64,000 nucleotides of DNA, from positions 350,618 to 414,617 of the forward strand of contig NZ_LMGI01000003.1 in the NCBI RefSeq assembly GCF_001427105.1. Reading direction: 5' to 3'. The notes beneath the pieces were generated by a model, which had not been told where the DNA came from, made no database searches, and saw only the letters and a program-made list of their open reading frames with translations. Position numbers and translations under genes: made by a program. Of this stretch, positions 19,317 through 28,572 are shown piece by piece; the stretch's first letter is position 1; the number at the start of each line of letters is the position of its first letter. The stretch is from Sphingopyxis sp. Root154. GTDB taxonomy: Bacteria > Pseudomonadota > Alphaproteobacteria > Sphingomonadales > Sphingomonadaceae.

Positions 19317-19844
19317 ATGGTCTCGTGATAGATGCAGCTTCCGCAAGTGGCGGCGAGGGCGGCATAGCCAACGTAGTCTGGCCATCACTACATTTCCTCC
19401 GGCATTCTAATGCTCATAAGGAGAAGGCTTCGAAGGGAATGTGGATCGCGAATGTCAAACTTCCGTAAATGGTCGCTATCAGCCATAGTCAACCGACGCA
19501 GCGTGAACGGCTGCTTCTCTCGATTTCCCACTAAAGCTGACCGTCTTCAAACGGCCGAAAAACAGCCTATTCCGTTACGGATTGAACAATCGCGCTGCTG
19601 AATCGGAGCCCAGCGCCCGGCTGCGACGGTGCGATGCATGTCTTGGGCTTGAAGTCCCGTCGGAGACGCTCTGATCTGTTGCATTTTCGTCACAGAGAGC
19701 CACGAAATGACGGAAAGTTCTAGGTAATTTCTTTACTCGCCGTTGGGTGACGGGCACTTGGACGCCGTGGGGGTATGCTCGTGGCGCATCCTATGCCCCC
19801 CGCGGTGTATGCCCGCTTTTGTCCACGAGTGAAGGATTCTCGCT

Positions 19845-22817
19845 GTGAAAAAGAATATCAACGCGCGGTGCTTGCGCCTTGGCACCGCTCCGATGGCCAT
19901 GATTGCAATGCTTGTCGCGGCCCCCGCCATTGCCCAGGATGCGCCGATGGCAGGCACCACGGCGGATGAAGGGGAAGTCATCGTCGTCACCGGCTCACGC
20001 ATTGCGCGCCCTGAGCTGTCCTCGCCCAATCCGGTCCAGATCATCACCGCCGAGACAATCCAACGGACGGGTAATGTCAATCTGACGGACTATCTGATAG
20101 AAAACCCCGCGCTTCTCGGTTCGATGAGCAACATCGACGTCGCCGGTTCCAATCTGCCCAATTCGCAGCTCGTCGGCGTCAACACGCTGGACCTTCGCAA
20201 CCTGGGCAGCAGCCGCACGCTGGTCCTCGTCGACGGGCGCCGCCACGTCGCGGGCATACCGGGCGACGCCGCGGTCGATATCAACACCATCCCCACCGAT
20301 CTCGTCGAGCGCGTCGATGTACTGACCGGTGGTGCCTCGGCCGTCTATGGCGCCGACGGCGTGACCGGGGTGGTGAACTTCATCCTGAAGAAGGATTTCG
20401 ACGGCCTGCGATTGCGCGCCCAGACCGGCATTTCGCAACGAGGCGATGCGGGCGACCGTTATGTCGCGGCGACCTTCGGCAAGAATTTTGCCGATGGCCG
20501 GGGTAACATCACCCTGGCCTATGAATTTAACGAAACCGATCGTTTCAGCCAGCGCCAGCGCCTGAACTACGGCCGGACGGGGCCGTCCTATTCGTTCATC
20601 CGCAACAATCAGGACCTCGACGGTCCGACGGATAACGACGGCATCCCCGATCGCGTTCTCTACACCAACCTGACCTGGGCCGACAGCTGGATGGGCGGCG
20701 CCATCGACCTCGACTTCGACGGCATTCCGGACCGCACCGGCGAAGGCGGCGTTTACGACCGCGGCATTGCCTTGCCCGGCGGCGGCGGGCTCGCCATCGG
20801 CGGAACGAACACCCCGCGCGAAATCTATTATGGCGATTTCACGCCGTATAGCCGCCGACACATCGCCAATGTGATGGCGCACTACGAATTTAGCCCGGCG
20901 TTCGAAGTCTATGCCGAGGGTAAATATGTCAAGTCGACCGCCAATACCTTTGCCCAGCCGACCTATGATTTCTATACCGAACTGTTGCCGGGCAACCCGT
21001 ATCTGATCGAGCGCTTCGGTGCCGCCGGGGCGGATGGCGCGCTGTTCAGTCGCGACAATTTCGATTTTGGCGTTCGCCAGTCCGAAATGGACCGCGAATT
21101 GTGGCGTACCGTCGTCGGCGCCACCGGGGAAATCGGCTCGGGCCTGAAATATGACATTTCTTATGTCTTCGGCCAGTCGACGCAAAAGGCGACCGATCGC
21201 AACGACCGCCTCACCGACCGTTATTATGCAGCTCTCGACGCCGTGGATGACGGTAACGGCAATATCACCTGCCGGATCAACCTCCCCGGCGAGACGGAGA
21301 TTTACGGTGGCAACTATGGCGGTCAGCCCACCTTCAACGGCGCGCCGGTCACCTTCCGTCCCGGCGAATGCGTCCCGCTCAACATCCTCGGCCAGGGGGC
21401 GCCGTCGCAAGAGGCGCTCGACTTCGTCACGGTCGACCATAAGAACTGGGCCCGCATCCGGCAGCATGTCGTTTCGGCGTCCGTGTCGGGAGATACCGGC
21501 TCCTTCTTCAAGCTTCCGGGTGGTCCCGTGGGCTTTGCAGTCGGCGCCGAATATCGCAAGGAAAGCAGCCACTCGATCCCGTCCGACTATACGCTGGCGG
21601 GCCAGCTGATGGACAGCTCGCAGTCGCTCGTCAACAGGGGCAGTTTCGACGTCAAGGAAGTCTACGGCGAAATCAACCTGCCGATCCTCAAGGACTTGCC
21701 TTTCGCGCATGACCTGTCGATCGGCGGCGCAATTCGTCTGTCGGACTATTCGACCGTTGGCACGACGACGACGTGGAAAGTCGATGGCACCTGGGCGCCG
21801 GTTCGCGACATCATGTTCCGCGGCACCTATTCGCAGGCTGTCCGGGCTCCGAACATTTCCGAATTGTTCGCGGCGACGTCGGGCACCTACGAATTCATCA
21901 ACGATCCGTGCGGCATTGACCGATTGGCCGAAGGAAAGCCATCGCGCGCCGCCAATTGTTCGGCGGCACTGACCGCGCTTGGCATCAATCCGGCGACATT
22001 CAACCCCTCCGGCGATCAGACCTCGCCGCAGAACAGCAGCCTGCTCGGCACGCAGGGCGGCAACCGGAACCTGAATGAGGAAACGGCAAAGACCTGGACT
22101 GCCGGGTTCGTGCTGCGCCCCAGCTTCATTCCCGGCCTCGCGATCACCGCCGACTGGTATGATATCCAGTTGAAGAAAGCGATCCAGTACTCGACCGCGC
22201 AGGACATCGTCGATTTGTGCTATGATCAGCCTACGCTGGACAACACTTATTGCGCGTTGATCGAGCGTAGCGCGACGACCGGTTATGTCTCCGACTTTTC
22301 GGTTATCCCGGCGAATGTGGCGTCGTTCCAGACTTCGGGCCTGGACGTAACGCTCAACTATGCGTTCGAACCGTTCGACAATGGCGGCAGGTTCAATGTC
22401 CGCGTGGCCGGCAACTATCTCGACAAGCTCTCTTTCGTGCCCAGCCTGGGCGCCGAACCGGAGAACGAAATGCATTCGGCGGCCTATCCGGCGCCGCGGT
22501 ATAGCGGCACCTTCGATCTGACCTGGACCAAGGGGGCGGTCACGCTCAACTACGGCGTAGACTGGTTTTCTAAGACCCGCCGCGTCACCCGCGAACAGCA
22601 GGCAGCCAACCCCGATTATATCGAGCCCGGCTATTTCTGGTATCGCGACAAGTTGAACCAGCGGCTTTACGCCAATGTGGAGGTCAGCGACCGTTTTGAA
22701 ATCTACGGCGGCATTAACAACCTCTGGGACCGGAAGCCGGATGTCGGCGCCGTCGCTTACCCGATCAGCGCCGAAGGCCGGTCCTTTTTCGTAGGGATCA
22801 AAGCCACGGTCTTTTGA
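19845..22817 (+). CDS. TonB-dependent outer-membrane receptor
   Basis: 990 residues from GTG 19845, with signal peptide (MAMIAMLVAAPAIAQ), TonB box-like EVIVVTGSRI, plug domain (TLVLVDGRRHV, VDVLTGGASAVYGADGVTGV) and a large barrel ending in an aromatic residue (IKATVF). No STN signalling domain. An early extracellular loop carries two DGIPDR repeats in Asp-rich surroundings that look like calcium loops. The substrate is unknown; sphingomonads use this class for oligosaccharides, peptides or aromatics. No metabolic gene is linked. A terminator follows directly. Confidence 0.92.
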   Translation: MKKNINARCLRLGTAPMAMIAMLVAAPAIAQDAPMAGTTADEGEVIVVTGSRIARPELSSPNPVQIITAETIQRTGNVNLTDYLIENPALLGSMSNIDVAGSNLPNSQLVGVNTLDLRNLGSSRTLVLVDGRRHVAGIPGDAAVDINTIPTDLVERVDVLTGGASAVYGADGVTGVVNFILKKDFDGLRLRAQTGISQRGDAGDRYVAATFGKNFADGRGNITLAYEFNETDRFSQRQRLNYGRTGPSYSFIRNNQDLDGPTDNDGIPDRVLYTNLTWADSWMGGAIDLDFDGIPDRTGEGGVYDRGIALPGGGGLAIGGTNTPREIYYGDFTPYSRRHIANVMAHYEFSPAFEVYAEGKYVKSTANTFAQPTYDFYTELLPGNPYLIERFGAAGADGALFSRDNFDFGVRQSEMDRELWRTVVGATGEIGSGLKYDISYVFGQSTQKATDRNDRLTDRYYAALDAVDDGNGNITCRINLPGETEIYGGNYGGQPTFNGAPVTFRPGECVPLNILGQGAPSQEALDFVTVDHKNWARIRQHVVSASVSGDTGSFFKLPGGPVGFAVGAEYRKESSHSIPSDYTLAGQLMDSSQSLVNRGSFDVKEVYGEINLPILKDLPFAHDLSIGGAIRLSDYSTVGTTTTWKVDGTWAPVRDIMFRGTYSQAVRAPNISELFAATSGTYEFINDPCGIDRLAEGKPSRAANCSAALTALGINPATFNPSGDQTSPQNSSLLGTQGGNRNLNEETAKTWTAGFVLRPSFIPGLAITADWYDIQLKKAIQYSTAQDIVDLCYDQPTLDNTYCALIERSATTGYVSDFSVIPANVASFQTSGLDVTLNYAFEPFDNGGRFNVRVAGNYLDKLSFVPSLGAEPENEMHSAAYPAPRYSGTFDLTWTKGAVTLNYGVDWFSKTRRVTREQQAANPDYIEPGYFWYRDKLNQRLYANVEVSDRFEIYGGINNLWDRKPDVGAVAYPISAEGRSFFVGIKATVF

Positions 22818-22841
22818 TTCGAGGAGACTGCCGGGAAATGG

Positions 22842-22874
22842 AAAGGCCGGGGACACTCCCCGGCCTTTCTCTTT
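22842..22874 (+). terminator. intrinsic terminator of the TBDT gene
   Basis: AAAGGCCGGGG (22842-22852) pairs perfectly with CCCCGGCCTTT (22858-22868) around ACACT and is followed by TCTCTTTC. It also serves the minus strand, where it abuts the stop of a gene remnant. Confidence 0.88.
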
Positions 22875-23050
22875 CACAGGGCAGAGCCAAACATCGATAA
22901 ATGGTCGCGCATGGCGACCACGTGTTTCAGCAACTCGCCAACGGCTGCTCCTTTAGTTTCGACGCTGAAAGCTGCCCGGGTGAAAACGGCCAGTTCCGCC
23001 GGAGGGTCACCGCCGATTGCGACCAGCCCGGCACCTAGGGCTAGACAATC
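22874..23050 (-). pseudogene. C-terminal remnant of an enzyme, possibly type-2 IPP isomerase
   Basis: The minus strand reads 58 codons to a TGA at 22874-22876 with protein-like composition: DCLALGAGLVAIGG, then VGELLKHVVAMRDHLSMFGS at the end. ALGAxLV followed by a final helix and MF-like ending resembles the C-terminus of FMN-dependent type-2 isopentenyl diphosphate isomerases or related TIM barrels. The match is weak. No start codon is present; upstream sequence turns AT-rich. It seems to be a left-over 3' end at the border of the siderophore locus. Confidence 0.35.
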
Positions 23051-23062
23051 CCCCCTAAAGCA

Positions 23063-23084
23063 ATGATACGATATTATATATCAT
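23063..23084. promoter_or_regulatory. AT-rich palindrome before the siderophore receptor (candidate operator)
   Basis: ATGATA (23063-23068) and TATCAT (23079-23084) form a perfect inverted repeat around ten AT-rich bases in otherwise GC-rich DNA, 63 bases before the receptor start. Its ATGAT-type half sites recall iron-responsive Fur/Irr operators, but it does not match the canonical Fur box closely. Confidence 0.4.
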
Positions 23085-23146
23085 GATTCGAGTCATCCGG
23101 TAGACCATGGCGCCGGGTGCTCAAGACGGTTTCTAGAGGGGGTTCA

Positions 23147-25237
23147 ATGTTTCGGACTATTATTGCCACCGGTGCCGCGCTTGCGGCTCCGACGGCGGCT
23201 TTTGCGCAAGTGGATTCAGACGACGAGATCGTCGTTCTGGGAACGCGCGAACAGGGGTATCGCGCGACGGTCGCGCCGCAGACGAACAAGTCCGACACGC
23301 CGATCAAGGAAACGCCCTATTCGGTGCAGGTCGTGACACGCGAACTCATTCGCGACCGCGGCATTACGACGATCGGCGAGGCGCTGCGCTATGTGCCGGG
23401 GTTCAGCCCGCAAGTGGGCTTTGGCGCGACCAACGACCGTTTCTATATCCGCGGCTTCATCACCCCCTATAATTTGAAGAACGGCCTTCGCCGTTCCGCC
23501 TATGCGCCCGACGAGCAGTTGCAGAATGTCGAGCAGGTCGAAGTGCTGAAGGGCTCTGCCTCGGCGCTTTATGGCCGCTTCGAACCCGGCGGTGTCGTCA
23601 ACTTCGTCACGAAGAAGCCGCTCGATGAGCCCTTTGCCGAGGTGAGCGCGCTCTACGGCTCGTTCGATCAGTTGCGGTTGACGGGGGATGTCTCGGTGCC
23701 GCTTTCTGGGACTGTCGGCCTCCGCGTCAATGTTTCGCATGACGACCGCGATGGCTTTCGCGATTTCACCTTTTCGCGCGACACCTTCATCGCACCCGTT
23801 ATCCAGTGGAAGCCTTCGGACGCGACGAGCGTGACGCTCGAAGGCGAATATGCCCGCAAGCGTGGCTATTTCGACCGAGGGTTCGCCAACGACCCGCTGT
23901 TCCTCGAAGCCCCGCGCGAGCGGCAGTTCGGCGAGGCCGACGCGCGCTACACGAACAGGGGCGGCGTCGCGAGCCTGTTCGTCGATCATCGTTTCTCGGA
24001 TGCTCTCTCGGGGCGCGTTGCCTTCGGCTATTCGGACTTCACCAAGGACAGCTATTATTATGCTTTCGGCTTTCCGCCGGTCAGCCGCGCCGCTGCTGCC
24101 GGCCCCAAGGTCAATCGCCGTACCAGCCAGGCATACGATCGCCAGACCGATCTGACCGCACAGGCCGAGCTCTATGCGCGCTTCACGACCGGCGCGGTCG
24201 AGCACAAGGCGCTTGTCGGCGTGGAATATGGCTATGATCACTGGCGGTTCGACGTCCGCAACCCGCCCTTCGGCGTGAATATCCCGATCGACTTCGACAA
24301 TCCGGTCTATGGGCAGCGCGCCGACCCGACGGTCCTTGTCTCCGATGGCGCATGGAACAGCGACTCCACCGCCGTCTATGCGCAGGACGAGATGGAACTC
24401 GGCAACTGGCGCCTCCTCGTCGGCGGTCGCTATGACTGGAACGAGCTCCGGAATCGCGATTATCTGGCCAGCACAGGGGAAGAGGCAACGAAGCGCGGGG
24501 CCTTTTCGCCGCGTGCCGGTCTCACCTGGACGCCGGCGCGGGCACTCTCGCTTTACGGAAGCTGGGCGCGCTCGTTCCGCGCGCAGGTCGACGTCGGCCG
24601 CCTTCGCGATGGTTCGCTTCCCAAGCCGCTCATCGGCGAAAGCTGGGAGGTCGGCGCGAAGGCCGAGCTTTTCGGCGGCAGATTGACACCGACGTTCGCG
24701 CTTTTCGACATCACTCGGCGCAATGCCGCGGTATCGGACCCGGTCGACTTCGATCTCGTGATCCAGATCGGCAAGTCGCGTTCGCGCGGGATAGAGGTCG
24801 AGGTCCCGGCGGCGCTGACGCCGCAGTGGCGGCTCATCGCCAACTACACCTATCTCGATGCGAAAATCCTCGAGGACAGCTTTGCGGCGCCGGGCGCGCG
24901 CCTCGTCAATGCGCCGCGACACTCGGCAAGCCTCTGGACGACATATGATTTCGCCGGATCACTCAAGGGCGCGAGTGCCGGCTTCGGGGTCCAGCATATC
25001 GGGAGCCGCGCGGGCAATACCGACAATTCCATCCTGCTGCCGGCCTACACGCGCGTCGATGCCAATCTCGCTTACGCGTTCGACGCCGGCTTCGGGCCGC
25101 TCCGCGCGCAGCTCAATATACTCAACCTCTTCGACAAATTCTATTACGACAGCGGCGGCGCCTTCATCCCGCTCTACCCGGGCGCGCCGCGCACGGTCAC
25201 GGCGAGCCTTTCTTACCGCTTCGGGGGAAGCCGGTGA
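23147..25237 (+). CDS. TonB-dependent siderophore receptor
   Basis: 696 residues from ATG 23147 (GAGGGGG upstream). Signal peptide GAALAAPTAAFAQ, TonB-box-like DEIVVLGTRE, plug motifs KETPYSVQVVTRELI, ALRYVPGFSPQ, RFYIRGFI and VEVLKGSASALYGRFEPGG are typical of the FhuE/FpvA siderophore receptor family; the barrel ends SLSYRFGGSR. Its stop overlaps the start of the binding protein, and permease and ATPase follow, making a complete outer-to-inner membrane chelate import operon. Ferric siderophore is most likely; haem or cobalamin remain possible. Confidence 0.9.
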   Translation: MFRTIIATGAALAAPTAAFAQVDSDDEIVVLGTREQGYRATVAPQTNKSDTPIKETPYSVQVVTRELIRDRGITTIGEALRYVPGFSPQVGFGATNDRFYIRGFITPYNLKNGLRRSAYAPDEQLQNVEQVEVLKGSASALYGRFEPGGVVNFVTKKPLDEPFAEVSALYGSFDQLRLTGDVSVPLSGTVGLRVNVSHDDRDGFRDFTFSRDTFIAPVIQWKPSDATSVTLEGEYARKRGYFDRGFANDPLFLEAPRERQFGEADARYTNRGGVASLFVDHRFSDALSGRVAFGYSDFTKDSYYYAFGFPPVSRAAAAGPKVNRRTSQAYDRQTDLTAQAELYARFTTGAVEHKALVGVEYGYDHWRFDVRNPPFGVNIPIDFDNPVYGQRADPTVLVSDGAWNSDSTAVYAQDEMELGNWRLLVGGRYDWNELRNRDYLASTGEEATKRGAFSPRAGLTWTPARALSLYGSWARSFRAQVDVGRLRDGSLPKPLIGESWEVGAKAELFGGRLTPTFALFDITRRNAAVSDPVDFDLVIQIGKSRSRGIEVEVPAALTPQWRLIANYTYLDAKILEDSFAAPGARLVNAPRHSASLWTTYDFAGSLKGASAGFGVQHIGSRAGNTDNSILLPAYTRVDANLAYAFDAGFGPLRAQLNILNLFDKFYYDSGGAFIPLYPGAPRTVTASLSYRFGGSR

Positions 25238-26469
25238 GGCTGCTGCTCGCCTTCGGGGCACTCGCCGCGTTCGCGGCCTGCGCGCCGATCCCGATGCGCG
25301 AGCCGCCCGCGCGCAGCACGGTCACGATAGGCGCGCGCCCCGCCGCCAACCTCATCGCAGGCTGCGTCGCCGACTATCGCGAGGACACCGATTATTTTCC
25401 CGACAAGGCGGCCTTCCTCCATTCGGCGCAGCTCAAGGTCGAATATCACCGGAACTGGAAGCGCGTGACCTTCACACCTTCGGTCGACACGCGCGAGGTG
25501 CTGCGCCTCGTCCTTGTCCAGTGCGGCACGCCGCCGCCGAAACTTGGTCCGCGCGATACGCTCGTCAAAGTTCCCGTGCGCGACTTCGCGACCGCTAATG
25601 TGTCGCTGCTTGGTGCCGCACATCTCCTCGGTATCGACGATCGGCTAAAGGGCGTGCCGACGCGCAACGTCTCGATCCCGGCGATTGCCGGACAGATCGA
25701 GCGGGGCGAGACGATTCCCATCCATGCTGCGCAGCACGGCAATGGCGAGCAGGCGGCCGCGCTCGGCGCCGATCTCTTCTTCACTTTCTACTCCGCCTAT
25801 CCCGACGCCAATATTCATCCGCTCCTGAAACGTCTCGGCGTCGTGTCGGCGCCGCAGTCGGACCATACCGAACCGACCCCGCTCGGGCGCGCCGAGTGGA
25901 TCAAATATGTCGCGCTCTTCTTCAATCTGGAAGCGCGCGCTAACCAGCTCTTCGACACGCGCGCGGCACGCTACGCCAAGCTGCGCGCGCTCGCGGCCAA
26001 TGTCGACGCGCGGCCGCTCGTCCAACTCGGTTATCCCGAGAGCCGTGACGAGTGGAGCCAGGCCGGCGGACGCAACCAGCTCTACCGCATGATCGAGGAT
26101 GCCGGCGGGCGCCACGCCTGGCATGACAATTCAATAGCGGGGAGCCTCACTTACGCACCGATGGAGAAGCTGTTCGACCGCGCTGCGGGGGCGGATGTCT
26201 GGCTCGGTAATTTCATGCCGGGCGCCGCCAACATGGTGACGCTCAGACGCGATCATCCGCGGCTCGCATGGCTCCGCGCGGTGCGCAACGGGCGCGTTTA
26301 CTGGTTCGACGCCGGTAAGGTCGGGCCGTTCGCGAACAGCTGGTCGGACCAGGGCATGACCGAACCGCAGGATGCGCTCGCAGAGCTGGTCGCCATTCTC
26401 CATCCCGAACTGCTCCAGCCGCCCGCGCGTCCACGCTTCATCCGCAAGATTCCGGGAGGCCCGGCATGA
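25234..26469 (+). CDS. periplasmic binding lipoprotein of iron-chelate ABC importer
   Basis: 411 residues. Lipobox in LAAFAACAP marks a lipid-anchored protein. The FecB/BtuF-type class-III fold is suggested by length, GADLFFTFYSAYPD, TPLGRAEWIKYVALFF (typical of FecB-like proteins that sit with FecCD permeases) and GADVWLGNFMPG. It should deliver the chelate to the FecCD permease. Overlaps both neighbours by four bases, so expression is coupled. Confidence 0.82.
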   Translation: MRLLLAFGALAAFAACAPIPMREPPARSTVTIGARPAANLIAGCVADYREDTDYFPDKAAFLHSAQLKVEYHRNWKRVTFTPSVDTREVLRLVLVQCGTPPPKLGPRDTLVKVPVRDFATANVSLLGAAHLLGIDDRLKGVPTRNVSIPAIAGQIERGETIPIHAAQHGNGEQAAALGADLFFTFYSAYPDANIHPLLKRLGVVSAPQSDHTEPTPLGRAEWIKYVALFFNLEARANQLFDTRAARYAKLRALAANVDARPLVQLGYPESRDEWSQAGGRNQLYRMIEDAGGRHAWHDNSIAGSLTYAPMEKLFDRAAGADVWLGNFMPGAANMVTLRRDHPRLAWLRAVRNGRVYWFDAGKVGPFANSWSDQGMTEPQDALAELVAILHPELLQPPARPRFIRKIPGGPA

Positions 26470-27500
26470 TCAAGCCCATATCCTTCACCTTCGTCATCGG
26501 TGGGGTCATCGCGGCGTTCTTCCTCGCCGAGCTGTCGCTCGGCGTCGTCGATATTCCCCTCGACGCGATCGCTGCGAGCCTGAGCGGCGGTACGATCGCG
26601 CAAGAGGGCTGGGGTCATATCGTCCGCGAATATCGGCTTCCGCGCGCGCTCGCCGCGCTCGTCGGCGGCGCCAGCCTCGGCGCCTGCGGGCTGATGCTCC
26701 AGACGCTGTTCCGTAACCCGCTCGCCGACCCCTTCGTGCTCGGTATCGCACATGGCGCCCGCTTGGGGGTCGCGCTGCTCGTCGTCGCGACGGGACTTGC
26801 AGGACCTGCCTTCGCCGAAAGTTTCGGACTCGTCGGCGACGTCGGGCTCGCGGTCGCGGCCTCGGGCGGGACGCTCGTCGTCATGGGGCTATTGACGCTG
26901 CTCGCGCGACGGGTCGACAATGTCACCCTGCTGCTCTCGGGCCTCATGCTCGGCTATATCGCGGCGGGGCTTATCAGCCTCTCGCTCCACCTCATCGACG
27001 AAACCCAGGCGTCGGCGTTCAAGGGATGGGACGATGCGAGCTTCGCAGGGGTGACCTGGGCGCAGCACATCATCCTGCTTCCTGCCTGCGCGCTCGGGCT
27101 GCTCCTCCTGATGGCGCTCGCGAAACCGCTCAACATCCTGATGTTGGGCGACACCTATGCGCAGAGCCTCGGCGTGCCCCTCAAGGCATTGCGCTACGCC
27201 TGCTTCGGCGTGGTCGCGCTTCTTGTCGGCACCGTCACTGCCTTCTGCGGCGCAATCAACTTTCTGGGACTGATCGCCGGCCATGCGGCGCGGGGCCTGC
27301 TCCAGACCGAGGATCACCGTATCCTGCTCCCGGCAGCGGCGCTGGCGGGAGGCGCGCTTGCGCTTGCGACCGACCTCATCACCCATCTCCCGTGGGCGCG
27401 CCACCTCCTTCACCTCAATGCGGTGAACGGGCTGATCGGCGGCGCGATCGTTCTCTGGGTGCTATTGCGCCGGCATGCCCGGTTCGGAGCCACGGCATGA
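26466..27500 (+). CDS. FecCD-family iron-chelate ABC transporter permease
   Basis: 344 residues with about ten membrane helices. Family motifs: YRLPRALAALVGGASLGACG, LQTLFRNPLADPFVLGI, GAINFLGLIAGHAARGLL (coupling region) and a C-terminal PFALxxG-like segment. It probably works as a homodimer with the downstream ATPase. Four-base overlaps on both sides. Confidence 0.92.
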   Translation: MIKPISFTFVIGGVIAAFFLAELSLGVVDIPLDAIAASLSGGTIAQEGWGHIVREYRLPRALAALVGGASLGACGLMLQTLFRNPLADPFVLGIAHGARLGVALLVVATGLAGPAFAESFGLVGDVGLAVAASGGTLVVMGLLTLLARRVDNVTLLLSGLMLGYIAAGLISLSLHLIDETQASAFKGWDDASFAGVTWAQHIILLPACALGLLLLMALAKPLNILMLGDTYAQSLGVPLKALRYACFGVVALLVGTVTAFCGAINFLGLIAGHAARGLLQTEDHRILLPAAALAGGALALATDLITHLPWARHLLHLNAVNGLIGGAIVLWVLLRRHARFGATA

Positions 27501-28456
27501 GCGCGATCCTTTCGACCGATGAGCTCGCAATCGGCTATCCGGACCGCCTCGTTGCCGAGCATCTCTCGCTCGATCTGCATCCGGGTGATGTCGTTGCGCT
27601 CGTCGGGCCTAACGGGACGGGTAAAACGACCTTGCTGCGCACACTTGCGGGCCTCCTCCCGCCGCTGGCAGGGGCGATTGCGCTTGAGGGTGAGCCTCTT
27701 GCGTTCTTGTCGGCGCGCGAGAAGGCGCAGCGGCTCGGGGTCGTCCTGACCGAGCGACCACAGACGGGCTATCTTACCGGCTTCGAACTCGCGGCGGCGG
27801 GCCGATATCCGCACACCGGCTGGCAGGGGCGGCTCGCGGGCGAGGATGTCGCGATTGTCGACGAGGCGCTGGCCCTCGTCGGCGCCGCGGCGTTCCGCGA
27901 TCGCCCGGTAGCAAGCCTTTCCGACGGCGAGAGGCAACGCGTTATGGTCGCGCGGGCGCTCGCCCAGCAGCCGCGCCTCTTGCTCCTCGACGAGGTCACC
28001 TCCTTTCTCGACGTGCCGCGGCGCGTGGCCTTCTTCGCGCTGCTCGGCGAACTCGCCGGGCAAAGGGGCTATGCAATCGTCCTCTCGACGCACGAACTCG
28101 AGCTCGCCTTGCGCTGTGCGAACCGTCTGTGGCTCTACGACGGCACGCGGCTTCTCGATGGCGCGCCCGAGGACCTGATTCTCTCGGGCGATTTCGCGCG
28201 GATTTTCGCCGCCGACGGCGTCAGCTTTGACCAGGATGCGGGCCATTTCGAGCTGCGGCGTCCGGCGAGCCGCCGAGTGGCGCTGGAGGGGGAGGGCGTT
28301 CGCGCCGCTTGGACGCGCCGTGCGCTCGAGCGCGCTGGATTCGCGGTCGACCCTGCGGCATCCGTGCGCGTCTCGGTCCACGCCGCAGGATGGTCGGTCG
28401 GGCCGGAGCGCGCCGACAGCATCGCCGCGATGCTTGGGCGGCTTGATTGCTTGTGA
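27497..28456 (+). CDS. FecE/BtuD-type ABC transporter ATPase with C-terminal extension
   Basis: 319 residues. Walker A GPNGTGKTT, signature LSDGERQRVMVARAL (LSDGE replaces LSGGQ, common in FecE-like proteins), Walker B LLLLDEVTSFLD and a switch His in STHELEL. FecE proteins are near 255 residues; this one has about 60 extra after FELRRPAS, including WTRRALERAGF and VRVSVHAAGW, which look like a small folded domain. Last gene of the operon. Confidence 0.92.
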   Translation: MSAILSTDELAIGYPDRLVAEHLSLDLHPGDVVALVGPNGTGKTTLLRTLAGLLPPLAGAIALEGEPLAFLSAREKAQRLGVVLTERPQTGYLTGFELAAAGRYPHTGWQGRLAGEDVAIVDEALALVGAAAFRDRPVASLSDGERQRVMVARALAQQPRLLLLDEVTSFLDVPRRVAFFALLGELAGQRGYAIVLSTHELELALRCANRLWLYDGTRLLDGAPEDLILSGDFARIFAADGVSFDQDAGHFELRRPASRRVALEGEGVRAAWTRRALERAGFAVDPAASVRVSVHAAGWSVGPERADSIAAMLGRLDCL

Positions 28457-28572
28457 AGCGGCGCTGCGTCCTTGACGATGGGGGTGTCTGCTTTCTCCGG
28501 CTGCGGCACAAAAGCTGCTTGGCGGCTAACGGCCAGCGCCCGACCAATAGTGCCGTCGCGCGCCCGTTCCGG

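Noticed and set aside
19660-19710. GGAGACG and a CATTTTCGT/ACGAAATG hairpin as a possible attR
   Set aside because: Only seven bases match the tRNA acceptor end and the hairpin is imperfect; this is compatible with chance.
19995-22877. 960-codon open frame on the minus strand
   Set aside because: It lies wholly antisense to the large TBDT, has no recognisable domains and reflects the GC-rich codon pattern of the real gene.
22876-23146. Cobalamin riboswitch before the siderophore-type receptor
   Set aside because: No B12-box or conserved GCCACTG-like core was visible, so the chelate cannot be assigned to cobalamin on this basis.
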